Part shown: piece by piece, positions 1-11,747 of the stretch
Position numbering within the stretch: position 1 is the stretch's first letter
How the letters are laid out: every line of letters starts with the position of its first letter
Source: Paracyclopina nana
Lineage: Eukaryota > Arthropoda > Copepoda > Cyclopoida > Cyclopettidae
Reading direction: 5' to 3'
DNA length: 64,000 nt
Assembly: GCA_019096065.1 (NCBI GenBank)
Contig: JAGUCH010000004.1
Span: 9,610,001 to 9,674,000, forward strand
Position numbers and translations under genes: made by a program
Notes under the pieces: model-generated
Database searches by the model: none
What the model was told of the DNA's origin: nothing
The model's input: the letters and a program-made list of their open reading frames with translations, nothing else

Positions 1-118
1 TCCACATTTCGCTGTGACCTATGACATTCCCCTTTTTGAGACAGGAAACTGCACAAGAAAATCGACCAGGAAGTAAATTCTCTCACTGAAAAAACGAGAA
101 AAAGTACATTTGTCATCA

Positions 119-178
119 ATGGGGTTTGAACCCACATCTCTCTGACTACAAGTCGGACGCTCTACCAATGAGCCAGCT
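119..178 (-). other. tRNA-Thr(UGU)-like sequence, degenerate
   Basis: On the minus strand there is a D-arm with a perfect 4-bp stem (GCTC/GAGC), an anticodon arm with 4 of 5 pairs and loop CTTGTAG (anticodon TGT), and a T-arm with loop TTCAAAC on a 5-bp stem. The seven bases before the D-arm do not pair with those after the T-arm, so no acceptor stem forms. It is therefore a tRNA pseudogene or the head of a tRNA-derived SINE, not a working tRNA. Confidence 0.6.
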
Positions 179-597
179 TTACTTCTTAGTATGTCTGATA
201 TTTCTAGTTTTATATTTAGTACTTCTTGTAAAAAGGAAATTTTAAGAAGAGAATATTAGTGTGAGCGGGCTGAAGGCTCAACCCCAGTCAATTTTTAGGT
301 GGGCGGGCCGAAGGCCTGCCCTCCACATTTCACTATGACTTATGTTGCTCTCCTGATTCAAACAGGAAACTGTACAAAAACCAATGAGTCATCAATATTT
401 GGAGGGCGGGCCGAAGGCCCGCCCTCCACATTTCGCTTTGACTTATGTCGCTCCCCACTTTTTTTTTTCCACAGATGGGATATAAACCTTCATCCCATTA
501 AACACTCTCAATAAAGTGATCTTTTTCTCATCTGTTTAAAACAGAAACTGTACCAAAAAATTGAGTAAATTGAGATTGAGCCTTTATGGATCTGTCT

Positions 598-646
598 TTA
601 GAACCCACATTGCTCTGAATGCAAGTCCAATGCTCTATGACTGACT
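598..646 (-). other. tRNA-like fragment related to 119-178
   Basis: The minus strand reads a box-A-like GAGC, an arm with a TTGCAT loop and the start of a box B (TGTGGGTTC). It parallels the copy at 119-178 within the same repeat family but is truncated and more diverged. Confidence 0.45.
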
Positions 647-1009
647 TATATATCTCGTGTTTCCAGCTTGTTATTATGTGCTTTATGTAAATAGTAAATT
701 TTAAGAAGATCAATATTCAGGCAATACTATTGTGAGTGGGCTGAAGGCCCACCCTTCACATTTCGCTGTGACCTATGTTGCTCCCCTGCTCCCCTGTTTG
801 AACAAGGAAACTGTACAAGAAAATGACCAGGAAGTAAATTGCAATCTAGAAAAAATGTTTGCCTCTTATCACATAATTAATTCAAATTCAAAGAAAATGA
901 TGAGCAAAAGTTTGGGATTGTCCTACACCTAGCAAATTATGTGTTTTAACTACATTAGCTAGAGGCTTCTAGGATGAATGTATTAGTAGCATTTCTTTTT
1001 CAAAAGAGG

Positions 1010-1066
1010 GGATTTGAACCTTATCCCACAAAACTTAAACTGCAACACTATGAACTAAGTGATTGA
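1010..1066 (-). other. tRNA-like fragment (box B kept)
   Basis: The minus strand retains the box B core GGTTCAAATCCC next to an AT-rich, degraded D-arm and anticodon region. It is one of about ten such sequences in the window. Confidence 0.4.
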
Positions 1067-1250
1067 AGCATATTTTTGGGAGTAGTCAAAAGGCCCACCC
1101 CCTCTCAATTTTATGGAGGGCTGGCCTGCCCTCCACATTTCTCTACATCCTATGTTGCTTCTCTGTTTGAAACAGGAAACTGTACCAAAAAAATTGACCA
1201 GCAAGCAAATTGAGATTGAGCCTTTATGGACTTTTTGCCACTAGTTTGAC

Positions 1251-3170
1251 TGGGCAAAAGGACAAACTACAGGCTCACAGAAACATGACCAACTTATGAA
1301 GGACCCAGATCATGACCAATAAAACATATCAGGAACATGACCTACTGGTATGACTGACCCAGACCATGGCATGACAGTAACCAACTACTATTCTAAAACA
1401 TACTAAGTTGGGCTTAAATTGTGTAACTGACTTAAATTCACTCAACAAGAAGAACTGACTAGTGAAGCCATTGGGTGACTTAACTAGCCAGGGCTGACTT
1501 GGTTAACCACAAACTACTTATGACTGACTTGGGTAACCATGACTTGTTAAAGCTTCACCTTGTGCAGCCACATAAGGTGTGACTTGAGTCACCATTTCTG
1601 ACTGAAACCATAGCTGACATGAGCAGCTATAGATTACTTTGATAACCATGGCCAACTTAGATTTTCTAGGATATAGGTAGATTTTGGACAGCCAGGTCCA
1701 AGAACTGACTAATCTATTTGTTAATCTTGGTCTTCCAGTTGGTCATGGTCAGCAATTCTGTTCAAATACTAGTTAGACCATGTGGACAGTAGGTCCTGTT
1801 TCTAGCAAACATTTGGTCAACTCCTACTCTTGGATTGACAATGGATTGTTTGTGGATAGACTACAGCGAACTGGACTTGAATTGACAAAAGGATTTGCCT
1901 TGGATCTACTATCTGAGCACACAGTCCTCAGATAGACCAGAACTTAATGCATTTAGTTAAACTAGAAAAACGAGTTGTGCCTGGATAGACAAGACAAACT
2001 GTCCTAGGACCGACTATGAGAACGCACAGTCCTTGGATCGACAAAACGAATCAACAAAGTGTTTTTCTAGTCTGTCTACTCCCAATAGTACCAGATTAGC
2101 TCTAGTCTATCCAGGGACTGTTTGTTATAACAGTCAATCCAAGGGCAATCCGTTTTTCGATGCAAGTGCAGTACATTCTGCCAGTCTATCTAAGTACAGT
2201 TCTAGTTGACCCAAGTCCGTCTCTGTCATGACTATTGATTCAAGTACAATCCTGTCTTATTGATCCAAGGACAGTGTGTTCTCATAATCAATCTTGGGAT
2301 GATCTGTTGCAGTCAATGTTCTAGTCAATCCAAGTGTGGCTGCCCACAGTTGGTCTTGGTCTATGTTTGTCTCAGTTGATCCATGCGTATGACACGGGTC
2401 TTCTTAATATCAGCATATTTGCACCTGAGTGCAACTGTACATATTGTGACTCAGTTCCATTAAGTGAAGGTTGCTGAATGAAAAAGCTCCTATGTTTTAG
2501 TAGAGCGTTACTGGTCAACTGAAGTCAATAGGGGAACAAGTACCTGGGGCAAAAGGCAGTATATTTATTTTGAATGAATGAACTGACCAGGTAGTGCCAT
2601 TCCAGATAAACTATATCAGCTACAGATTAAACTATATTTGGATCGACTAGACTAATAGTTCCCTACCCCCTCAGCAAAAGTTAGACCCCAAGAAAAATCC
2701 CTGAGAGGTTGGGAAAAATTTGAGAACCAAGCAGCTATTTTTCATCTGAGCACCAAACATCAAAAATAGAACCCAAGCTAAAATAAGGCATATCAAAAAT
2801 GTTAAACCAATTAATATTTTAAGCTTTAATGAAGAAAATCTTGGCAAATAAAACTTAAGCTGCATTTAATTTGATGTAAACTTTTAAACAATCATGTCAC
2901 TTTATTATCTATATCTTTTTTTTAACGGCCTTGCAAAATTATGCCTTACAAAAGTAGCTCTGCCTCAATGCCAGAAAATAATGCAAGACTCTTTGTTCTG
3001 CCAGTCTATCCAAGAACAGTGTGTTTTGTCGATCCAGTGACTGATTGCTGTTGCATTCTAAGAATGTACAATGTATTCTAGCTGTCGATCCAAGCATGAT
3101 CCATTTCAGTCTATCCAAGGACAGTATGTTCTAATTGATCCAAGTCTGGCCACAATATTCACTGAATTAA
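1251..3170. repeat. Non-coding, degenerate short-word repeats
   Basis: No gene is visible. From about 1250 to 1700 the words TGACTTGGGTAACCA and GACTAACC recur loosely. From about 1730 to 2420, and again at 3000-3150, words such as GATCCAAGGACAGT and CAGTCTATCCAAG recur on both strands. The copies are too diverged to give a clean period. The stretch 2420-3000 is plain AT-rich sequence. Confidence 0.5.
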
Positions 3171-4173
3171 TTTAACTTTTGATCCTCTAATTTACACAAA
3201 TCATTCTTGGCAAATCATAATATTTAATGAAGTCATCTGCTAAATAATTGTACAATTCTTAGGCCCAGTTCACCTAGCACAATGACAATATTGAAAAAAA
3301 GGAAACATTGACATTGAATTCTCAATGGCAAAGGTATATGTTTCAAACAAAACAATTATGCAGAAAAAATTGATAAAATGTTTTTGAAAGTACCTGATAT
3401 TTACAAATATCTTCATAATATTGCCCCATAATGACACATCATTATACCGGGAGACCTTAAATTAATTCAAAAACTGCTGTAAGTACTTTTTGTAAAGTTT
3501 TGTTATACCTTGGGGATTACCATAATCAACCATATTTTAGAAACATCAATAATCATGTAGAATAAAAGCACCAAAATAATGAATCACCTCATTGGTTTCA
3601 TAAGAGCAGAGTTTATGGTTCCTCAATATAAAACTTTCATGATAAATTGTATTTAATCAGCTGCTTATTTTCTTAGTCTAGCTCAGATCAATAATTTCTA
3701 TCATTGCAATGTAAAATAGAAATGAGCCACACTTGTAACTCCTTGCTACCAGTGAAGCATGCTCCCATTTCTTTAAAAAATAAATGGCTACTTTCACATA
3801 TCTCCGTAGGCCCGCCCTCCGCTGTCCATTTATGGACGCCTTTACCTAGTTCATTTGATTTTTGTGTCTTGATCCTCCCAAATTGGATCTCTAATTATAA
3901 AAGCCATGAAGTCAATTTTATAATTCTGTTTCTAGCCAGACAAATCCGGTTTTGAACCTAGGTTGACCAGTGTAACCTGAATTAGAAAAACTGAGTACAT
4001 TTTTAAGCGGTCCCACTAAAAGGCGCACAACTTAACTAAAATGTGCACACAAATCTGCTATTTAGTAAAATAAAGCATATCTTCAAAAAAGGGCACTCCA
4101 CAAGCTTCAATGAACTCTTTTAGATGATGAATGAATCCTCGATTTATCGATGGTAGCTTCTGTCAATCCTTAC
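3171..4173. other. AT-rich spacer, no gene seen
   Basis: I see no coding exon here. I looked on the minus strand for the next Kir exon, which should open with an AG acceptor and a TAYGG codon pair completing the G-Y-G filter. No convincing match was found, so the rest of that gene probably lies beyond the left edge. Confidence 0.5.
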
Positions 4174-6079
4174 CCGATTGTGTGCTGAGTTTCCATGCTG
4201 AACAGGAAATAGGATGTGAAATCCTTGCAAGCCCAAACACAAGGAATCCATTCTCCGGATTCATAAGCCTCAGAGCTGGGAAGATGTTCAGCGAGCAAAT
4301 CCCCCCTGTAAGTCGCGATTATGTAGTAAACCACAGCGAAGGCCATCCAACTGATGAAGAAGCTCGCGATGAAGGCCGAAAAGGTCCACCTCCACTGCAT
4401 GTCCACACATGTGGTGAAGATATCCTTGAAGAATTGTGCTCTCTTCTGCGGAATGTTGTCCAGTGCTATGTTACATTGTCCCCCCTTTGCAACAATCCTT
4501 TTCTTGTCCTTCTTCAAGTCTTCGACAAGTCCAGGTGAGAGAAATGAGCCAGACCGCTCGGACTTGGCCAAGTCTGGCACTGCCAAATCCAAGTCTTTGG
4601 AGCCTCGGCGCAGAACTCGCATTGCAGCATGCTGCACATTGCTAAAGTGAGCTTAAAACAGGTAATCATTGGTTAACACAATTAACATTTTCACAATCAA
4701 ATCAGTTCACACATCTATAACAGTTCCCACACTTGAAACAGCTCATACAGTTAAAATAGTTCACACACTTAAAACAGTTTGTTCAATTAAGAAAGTTTGC
4801 TCAGTTGAAGCAGTTAAAACAGTTCGCACATTTCACACACAGATCACACATCACATTAGTTCACACTGAGTAACATTTGTTAGCTGTGTTCTCGGTGTTC
4901 ACTGTGTGCATTTGCTCTCTCTGTGTGAACTGAGCACTTTTGTGAGTTTGTGAACTATGCACTTTGTGAGTTTGTGAACTGAGCACTTTTGTGAGTTTGT
5001 GAACTGAGCACTTTTGTGAATTTGTGAACTGTGCATGGGACTTTTGTTACATGTGTGGGCTGCATAGCATGTGAAGTAAGCATAGTTCGCATATTTTGTG
5101 AGCCACTGTACTCACTCCAAAATATGAATCGTTTTAGTGAACTATGTTTACATTGAGTGAACTATGTTTACATTGAGTGAACTATGTATGCAATGAGTGA
5201 ATTATGTGTGTATTGAGGGAACTATGGATGTATTGAGTGGACTATGTGTGCAATGAGTGAACTATGTATGCATTGAGTGAACTATGTATGTATTGAGTGA
5301 ATTATGTATGCGTGCATTGAGTGAACATTGTGTGCTGTGTAAAACTTGTGAACAGTGTGAAATGTGTATCTTGTGTGCACTGTATGAATTAGTGCACACA
5401 TTCTGTAGAACCATTGTACCAAATGGGAATCATGTGCATTGAGTGAACTATGTGTGTTGTGTGAAACTTGTGAACTGTGCGAAATGGGTATTTTGTGTTA
5501 GTTTCACAGCGCTGTGTGAATTAGTGTGTGCCTTTTGTGAACCCTTGCACTCAGTTCAAAATATGATTCATGTACTATTTGAAACTTGTGAACTGTGTGA
5601 AATGTGAATCTTGTGTGCGCTGTGTGAATTAGTGTGTGCATTTTGTGAATCCCTGCACTCAGTTCAAAATATGATCAAGTATTATGTGAAACTTATGAAC
5701 TATGTGAAACATAAATCTTGTGTGCGCTGTGTGAATTAGGGTGTGCGTTTTGTGAATCCCTGCACTCAATTCACAACTGATGATTATTACCTTGTGAACC
5801 AGCCTTTCCATTGGGGAGCTGACCCATCTCCAGTAGGGAGTACAGAATTGGCTGTTTGATGGTGAAAGTGTCATCATTGACCGTGACAGGGATGTGCTCC
5901 AGGTTGCCATCCTCCTTTTCAATGGTGATGTAGGCAGCTTGAAGTGGCCTTTTTCGCAGGGAATCATTCAATTTCGCAGAGCCAGTTCGCTGGAAGTGCG
6001 ATTTGGTGTCATTTTCAGCAGTGTCCTTCTCTGGAAAAGGGGCTAATTTTCCCTTGGCTCCTGCTCGCTGCTTCATCAT
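4174..6079 (-). CDS. Inward-rectifier K+ channel (Kir), N-terminal exons
   Basis: Two coding exons are visible: 5791-6079 (ATG at 6079, donor CAAG|GTAATA, phase 1) and 4174-4651 (acceptor TTTTAAG|CTC, donor ATCGG|GTAAGG, phase 2). Together they give 255 residues plus two bases. After a novel N-terminus come the Kir hallmarks: KKRIVAKGGQCNI, the slide-helix region with DIFTTCVD, a WRW-led first membrane segment (about 187-212), and the pore helix ending METQHTIG. The exon stops inside the T-I-G-Y-G filter, so pore, TM2 and cytoplasmic domain are missing at the left edge. Kir channels are tetrameric K+ channels of the plasma membrane. The intron between the exons is about 1.1 kb and full of GTGAACTATGT repeats. 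Family assignment is firm; the exact first exon is likely, because phase matches. Confidence 0.85.
4660..5720. repeat. Kir intron arrays: CAGTTCACAC and GTGAACTATGT words
   Basis: At about 4680-4870 the word CAGTTCACAC/CACTTAAAA recurs. From about 4930 to 5340 a 20-bp-scale unit resembling GTGAACTATGTATGCATTGA recurs, followed by three 100-120 bp repeats (about 5420, 5580 and 5690) containing GTGAAACTTGTGAACTGTG. The two blocks carry the same word in opposite orientations (CAGTTCACA versus TGTGAACTG). Confidence 0.7.
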
Positions 6080-6239
6080 GTTGGCTCACTTGGGGCAAAC
6101 TGTTTTGGCCGCTTTATTCTACAAAACCACTTTTTTGCCAATCCAGTTTACAACCGGTTTGCTCCTAGTTAATTCAACTTTCAAGTTTGGGCCGCGCTGA
6201 CTCACATCATCTGTTAAGTTGCTTCTTACAGAATTACTT

Positions 6240-6980
6240 TTCATTGCTTTGAAGATGAACCACTTTCACTCAAATTGCCTCATTTGACTCAAATTGACTT
6301 AAATTACCTCATTTTGACTCAAATTGCCTCATATTGCCTCAAAATTGCCTCATTTTGACGCAAATTGCCTCAATTTGACTCAAATTGACTTAAATTACCT
6401 CATTTTGACTCAAATTGCCTCATTTTGACTTAAAATGCCTCATTTTGACTCAAATAATAGCCTCATTTTGACTCAAATAATTGCCTCATTTTGCTTTATT
6501 TTGCCTTATATTGCCTCATTTTAAATCAAATTGACTTAAATTGCCTCATTTTGACTCAAATTGCTTCATCTTAAATCAAATTGCCTCATTTTGACTAGGC
6601 TAGTTGTGACTCAAATGAGTTCATTGTCAACCGAATGCAATCAAGATATTGCATAGGCTCATTTTGACTCAAATTACCTCATTGTGACTCAAATTGCCTC
6701 ATTTTGACTCAAATTGCCTCATTTTGACTCAAATTGCCTCATTTTGACTACAATTGCCTCATTTTGACTCAAATAATCGCCTCATTTTGACTCATATTGC
6801 CTCATTTTGACTCAAATTGCCTCATTTTGACTCAACTTGCCTCATTATGACTCAAAATGCCTCTAATTGCCCCATTTAAATCAAATTGACTTAAATTGCC
6901 TCATTTTGACTCAAATTGCATTATTGTGACTCACATTGCTGATTTTAACTCAAAACGGCGCATTTTAGCTTTTAAATTAG
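6240..6980. repeat. Tandem array of TTGCCTCATTTTGACTCAAA
   Basis: A 20-bp unit repeats imperfectly about 30 times, with drift to TTGACTTAAATTACCTCA variants. The heptamer TGACTCA recurs throughout. No open reading frame or gene signal is present. It lies upstream of the Kir first exon. Confidence 0.85.
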
Positions 6981-7020
6981 CTTATATTAACTGACATTGC
7001 TAATTTTGACTCAAAAAAGA

Positions 7021-7150
7021 GAGGATCATCCAAGATTTGAACTTCAGACAGTTGGATTGACATTCCAATGCTCTAACCACTGAGCTATGGAAACATCATG
7101 AAAATTTCATGCTATGTACAGGACTTTTCCATAACTTAAGCCAGATAAAA
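7021..7150 (-). mobile_element. tRNA-derived SINE-like copy 1
   Basis: The minus strand shows a tRNA-like head (AGCTCAGTGGTTAGAGCATT, then a box-B-like TTCAAATCTTGG). On the + strand the following 60-70 bp match 52046-52140 (shared ATGGAAAC, ACAGG and TTAAGCC-GATAAA blocks). Homology that runs past the tRNA part at two loci fits a tRNA-derived SINE family rather than independent tRNA pseudogenes. Confidence 0.55.
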
Positions 7151-7167
7151 AAATAAAAAAGTAAAGG

Positions 7168-7243
7168 AATGAGTGGGGTTTGAACCCTAGACTGCTCAAT
7201 CAAGAACTCAGCGCTCTAACCATTGTGCCATAGGAGCACCTCT
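7168..7243 (-). other. tRNA-like sequence
   Basis: The minus strand has a good box A (TGGCACAATGGTTAGAGC), a poorly paired anticodon arm (loop TTCTTGA) and box B GGGTTCAAACCCC with only three or four stem pairs. No paired acceptor stem is seen. It sits 75 bp from the SINE-like copy at 7021. Confidence 0.5.
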
Positions 7244-7410
7244 GAAAAACTGAATCTTAAAAGTCTATTTGATTGCTCCAAAACCACAGGATGCTAGCTC
7301 ATGAGAGCCAGTCAAGCAACTAAAAACCGAGCAGCATTTTCTAGGGCACGGGGCAGCCCGGTAACTTCATTAAAACACTCGAAAATCGTATTACAGAATA
7401 TAAAATTGTA

Positions 7411-7597
7411 TATTTCGAGCTAGGGCACGTAAAATTGTGTCATTAAATAGCTGACCTCGGATTTTAAAATGGAAAAACACTCGTACAATTACAGCCCTCG
7501 CAGGCTCGGGCTAGTAAAGCTGTACTCGAGTTTTCCATTTTTAAAATACTCGCTCAGCTATTTAATGACCCTACTTTACGTGCCCCAGCTCGAAATA
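7411..7597. mobile_element. Palindromic foldback element, about 187 bp
   Basis: The ends are inverted copies (TATTTCGAGCTAGGGCACGT at 7411 against ACGTGCCCCAGCTCGAAATA ending 7597). The inner parts also pair (AAATAGCTGA-CTCGGATTTTAAAATGG against CCATTTTTAAAATACTCG-TCAGCTATTT). The centre is CCCTCGCAGGCTCGGG. A second copy lies at 38443-38570 and a core fragment at about 8150-8175. It is a MITE/foldback-type element with no coding capacity. Confidence 0.75.
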
Positions 7598-7599
7598 AA

Positions 7600-7870
7600 T
7601 AACTATAATTGCTAATTTGGACTCAGGTTCATAATTTTTTCCCAAATTGACAATTTTGGCCCAATTGAATAATTTTGGCCCAACTTGATAATTTTGGCCC
7701 AACTTGATAATTTTGGCCCAACTTGATAATTTAGCCCAAATGGATAATTGTGGCCCAAATGGATAATTGTGGCCCAAATGGATAATTGTGGCCCAAATTG
7801 ATAATTTTGGTCCAAATGGATGATTTTGGTCCAAATGAATAATTTTGCTCCTAATTGATAGTTTTGACTC
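7600..7870. repeat. Tandem array of ATAATTTTGGCCCAAATGG
   Basis: About a dozen 20-bp-scale units with small variations (AACTTGATAATTTTGGCCC, AAATGGATAATTGTGGCCC). It gives stop-free frames on the minus strand only because the unit has no stop in them. Non-coding. Confidence 0.85.
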
Positions 7871-8372
7871 AAATTGATGACTTTTGCTAATTTTGCCTTA
7901 AGTTGATAACTTTAAAATTACTTTTAATTCATTCTCTATCAAGTTGACTTAATTAAACTCAAGTTGACTTTTACATTTTCAATTGGCTACTTAAATCAAG
8001 TTGACTCAAATCTAATTGACTAATTTCGGCAATGAATGAATTATTTTGATGACTTTTAATCCAGCAAAATTTGACCCAACAAAGCCACATTCAAGTTGAC
8101 TTTTAATGATTTGACAATTTTTTCCTTAGATATAATAACAACAAGCTTTAGCAGCCGAGCCTGCGAGGGCGGTAATTTTGAAAAATGTCAGAAAACATCC
8201 AAATTGCTCTTTTGTTTTTTTTAAAGACTTTTTATGTTTGTAATTTGTTTATTCATGTTAAAGCATAGCTCACATATTTATTAATTTCTATTCAGTATTA
8301 TTTCAGGAAAGTAACTGTTGTTTTGTTTTTGAGAGTATGCCCAATAATTGTGAATTGTGATGATGAATTCCT
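7871..8372. other. 3' flank of the secreted-protein gene
   Basis: AT-rich spacer with a few TTGACT words and a core fragment of the 7411 foldback element near 8150-8175. On the minus strand AATAAA lies at 8253-8248, about 120 bases past the stop codon at 8373, and is a plausible poly(A) signal for the gene upstream. No other gene seen. Confidence 0.5.
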
Positions 8373-11300
8373 TCACTTTCCGAAATTCAGAGATTCCGAC
8401 ACTGAATTGAAGAATTGGGACAGAAACTCCTCGAAAGTGCCCAAATAATCGCCCACAGTGCGCAACTGGTTGTCCACCAAATCACATTTCATCGTGTGGC
8501 AAGATCCCACTGTGCGCCCATACCTGAAAAAAGAAACCAATTATTTGCTTATTTTGACTCAAATTGACTTATTTTGACTCAAATTGACTTATTGTGACTC
8601 AAACTGACTCATTTTGACTCAAATTGACTTTTTCGACTCAAATTGACTTATTTCGACTGAAATTGACCTACTTTGATCTAATTTGACTTAACTTATTTGA
8701 CTCATATTGACTTAATTTCACTTAAAATGAATTAATTTGACTCAAATTGAGTTTGTATTGACTTATTTTGACTCAAATTGACTTAATTGGCTCAAATTGA
8801 CTTAATTGACTCAAATTGACTTAATTGACTCAAATTGACTTATTTGACTATAATTGACTTATTTTGACTAAAATTGACTTATTTTGACTAAAATTGACTT
8901 ATTTTGACTAAAATTGACTTATTTTGACTAAAATTGACTTATTTTGACTAAAATTGACTTATTTTACCGCATATTACTTATTTAGACTCAATTTGCCTTA
9001 TTTAGAGTCAAATTGACTTATTTTGATTCAAATTGCCTTTTTTGGGCTCAAAACTGACCCATTAACTTAAATTAATTTAGTTTGACTAATGCTTACACTT
9101 TTATGCTCAAGTTGACTTATTTTAACTTATCTGACTTAATTTTGAAAATGGACTTTTTTATTCAAATCGGCTAATTTTGACTGAATTTGACACATCTTAC
9201 TTTTCATTTTGACTTGAGTTTGCATTTGACTCAAGTTGACTGATTTTGACTTACTTTGACTCAAGTTGAGTCATTTTACCTCCAAAGTGTCCATTTTGAC
9301 AAGTTGACCCATTTTGACTCAAATGGGCTCATTTTGTACTCTTGCTGAATCATTTTGACTCAAGTTACTTATTTTGACTCAAATAGACTCAAAATAACTA
9401 ATGTCGACTCAAGTTGACTATCTTTGACTTATGTAGGTGTATTTACCTGGCTGCCCTGGTAAGCTCCTTGATGTCGATGGACTTGTCGAACATGTCAGCC
9501 ACCATGAAACTGACGGCAGCACTTGAAAAAGAAGCAAAGTTTCAGTAACATTCTTCATACATGAATTCACATCAGTATCATAACAACAACAGTGATGTAA
9601 AGCGATCCTAGTGGCCTTTTAGGGCAACAGCTGGGATTTCCTGCTGACACTTCTCGAGAAAAAAACTGAGTTACTTCTTTGCAACTCTATTAACAATTTG
9701 AAATAAAGACCCAAGCAAGTTAGCGTAACCAAACTTTTTAATGAATTGCATCATGACGCCAAATATAAAGTGGTTTAAATTCTATATTAAGCATAAGATA
9801 CTTAATATCAAGCTTACGCTGAGCAAAAGTAGCTATTTAAAGTAATTACTCGCCCTAAAAAAGTGGCTCGACTCATGGAAATGAAACTTGATTGGGAGCT
9901 CAACTCCCAAGTGTTTCTTCAAGAATGTCAGCAGATGGCGTGTCTTTGTTATGGTACTGATGTCTATAGTTACTTGGTGAGGGACATCATAAGGTACGGG
10001 ACTCCGCTCAAGGTTTCCCCGGTTCGGTAGGTCTCACAGACGAACCGTTCGACGCAACCTGGATTCTCAGAGGCCCTGTCAACCACCCAGTCATTCATGC
10101 GCTCAATGATTCGGCTCTGAGCTCCGGAGCCAAAGATGGAATTGACAATACCGCCATCTTGAGTAGTTCCCTCAATGGTGTTTTCATCGTTGTCCTCCTC
10201 AATGATGGCAAAGGCTTCATTTGTGTTGTCATTGGGAGCAACCAGTTGGCGACCCATGTTCCTGCAAATTAATCCATATAGTGACTTGAAGGCATTTGCT
10301 CAAAGCTTTTTGGTACATAATTCAAATTCCTGGCCTATAAACCCGCATTGGAAAATCTTGGAAAAGCCTGTAACTCTGATCAGGGACATTTTTTGGACAT
10401 GATGCATAACATTGATCCCCTTTAAAATGGCAAAATACAACTTTTTTTAGTTCATAAGCAAATCGCTAGGGTTAACAGATAAGGAGATACAGGTAAATAA
10501 TGTTAAACGCTCCCGCTATGTGAGTCATACTAGAGTGGTTCAATATCTCCCTTTCTAGACATTTTAGAGACTTGCTTATAAAGTCAAAAAAGGTGGATCT
10601 CACCATTTTGGAGGGGGTCACAATTATGCATGTGCTTGCAAAAATCAAATTTGCAGCAGCTAGAAGTTGCTTTTTGAAATCTCACGACAATGAGTCGAAC
10701 TAGAGTGTTTCTATATCTCCCTTTCTAGGCATTTTAGAGACTTGCTTATAAAGTCAAAAAAGGTGGATCTCACCATTTTGGAGGGGGTCACAATTATGCA
10801 TGTGCTTGCAAAAATCAAATTTGCAGCAGCTAGAAGTTGCTTTTAAAAATATCAGGCCAGGATTTCAAATGTAGTACCAAATAATGTTCTAGTGTTAGTT
10901 GCCATTTGAATTTACATGCTCATCACTTCATTCATGTTCATATTCATGTTGTTGTTGTTATTGTCGTTGTTGTTGTTATTGTTGTTGTTGTTATTGTTGT
11001 TGCTGTTGACCGAGCTGACCACGTTGACCACAGCATTCAGCAAGGCCATGACAAAGGACAAAAAGGCCAATTGTGAGTTGGCATCCCTTTGGACCAACTC
11101 CCTATGACTTGACCTACTACTTTAGCTACTTTAGTACCTTAAATTAACCATAACCCGACCAGAAATTTAATTGTTATTCCATTTTTGTGCTTCTAGTTTG
11201 ACTTTGAGCCAATAGATGGCATACTTTGCACATTTCACAAATTCATACAAAATGCAAGAAAAAATTGTTTTGCTAACTTGAGCCTTAAATGCATTTTCCA

Positions 11301-11747
11301 AAAAAGCGCTCAAAATAAAACACTTTTTAATTCAAAACAAATTTAGTTGTGACTGAAAGCTGTTAGTAAAGTTTTTGAAATTCTTGATACTAAGCAAAGT
11401 TGTGAATATATTTTGGGTAAATTAATTAAGCTTGACTTGCAAATATTAGGAATTGGGACTTTTTGAGAGTGACTCAATCTGGGACTGGAACCCATGACAA
11501 AATGGCGATTTTTGTGGGTAACTCATCTGGTGAAAATTGTGGACAGCAACTCAGAAATGGCTCAAACTTGCTTAAAATATAATTTTAGTTCCACAACTGT
11601 GTCAAAAGTTCCACAAATCGATTATTTTAGGATCTCAAATTGTGGAATTAAATTTCTGGTCGGGAATGTAGCAGGATTTTTGACTTACTTGGCTTCAGCC
11701 CAGGCTGAGGCTGAGATCACGACCAGCACAAACAGGATTTTGTTCAT
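8373..11747 (-). CDS. Secreted Asn-rich protein, unknown family, 252 aa
   Basis: Five exons join in phase: 11689-11747, 10916-11101, 9974-10261, 9447-9521 and 8373-8523 (759 nt including TGA). All junctions are GT-AG. The protein opens with a signal peptide (MNKILFVLVVISASAWAEA). A hydrophobic stretch (about 31-48) and an 18-residue tract of Asn with one Asp (about 54-71) follow, then a short Met/Asn repeat. An acidic linker leads to a C-terminal domain with four cysteines (GCVERFVCETY and GSCHTMKC) that probably form two disulphides. It is likely exported. I do not recognise the family; the Cys-x5-Cys pattern loosely recalls small secreted arthropod proteins, which is only a hint. Introns 2 and 4 carry repeats. 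ATG choice is clear, since the signal peptide starts there. Confidence 0.8.
8540..9435. repeat. Array of TTGACTTATTTTGACTCAAA in the last intron
   Basis: A 20-bp unit repeats with drift across almost the whole intron between the last two exons of the secreted-protein gene. Six nearly identical units of TGACTTATTTTGACTAAAAT occur at about 8840-8960. The TGACTCA heptamer recurs as in the other arrays. Confidence 0.85.
9860..9965. repeat. Dispersed repeat, copy 1 (copy 2 at 19090-19200)
   Basis: The block around CTCAACTCCCAAGTGTTTCT, followed by AGATGGCGTGTCTTTGT and CTGTCTAT, matches 19090-19200 in the same orientation. This copy lies directly against the donor site of the 9974-10261 exon, so it forms the start of that intron. 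Element class unknown. Confidence 0.55.
10521..10844. repeat. Direct duplication, period 170 bp
   Basis: The copies 10521-10690 and 10691-10844 share about 113 uninterrupted identical bases (from TTTTAGAGACTTGCTTATAA to AGCTAGAAGTTGCTTTT), with a few differences near the left ends. They lie inside the second intron of the secreted-protein gene. Such identity in non-coding DNA implies recent duplication or gene conversion. Confidence 0.85.

Larger units (their letters stand above)
1..1250. repeat. Diverged repeat family with GC-rich hairpin
   Basis: Five diverged copies of one unit start near 1, 299, 402, 732 and 1108. Each carries a block resembling CCACATTTCGCTGTGACC, then a stretch resembling AAACAGGAAACTGTACAA. 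In the copies at 299 and 402 the block is led by a GC-rich hairpin (GGCGGGCCGAAGGCCCGCC at about 403-422: a 9-bp stem on a GAA loop). tRNA-like pieces lie between the units. No protein gene is seen. A fragment of the GC-rich core recurs near 3808. The unit is probably a dispersed element that has become locally tandem; its class is not recognised. Confidence 0.7.

Noticed and set aside
119-178. Functional tRNA-Thr gene
   Set aside because: D-, anticodon and T-arms are recognisable, but the acceptor stem does not pair, as in all the other tRNA-like sites here.
3704-3955. 83-residue plus-strand frame near the Kir gene
   Set aside because: It contains a fragment of the GC-rich repeat core and no domain, and it does not provide the missing Kir exon.
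7571-7872. 86-87-residue frames rich in FGPQLSIWA
   Set aside because: They are translations of the ATAATTTTGGCCCAAATGG array.
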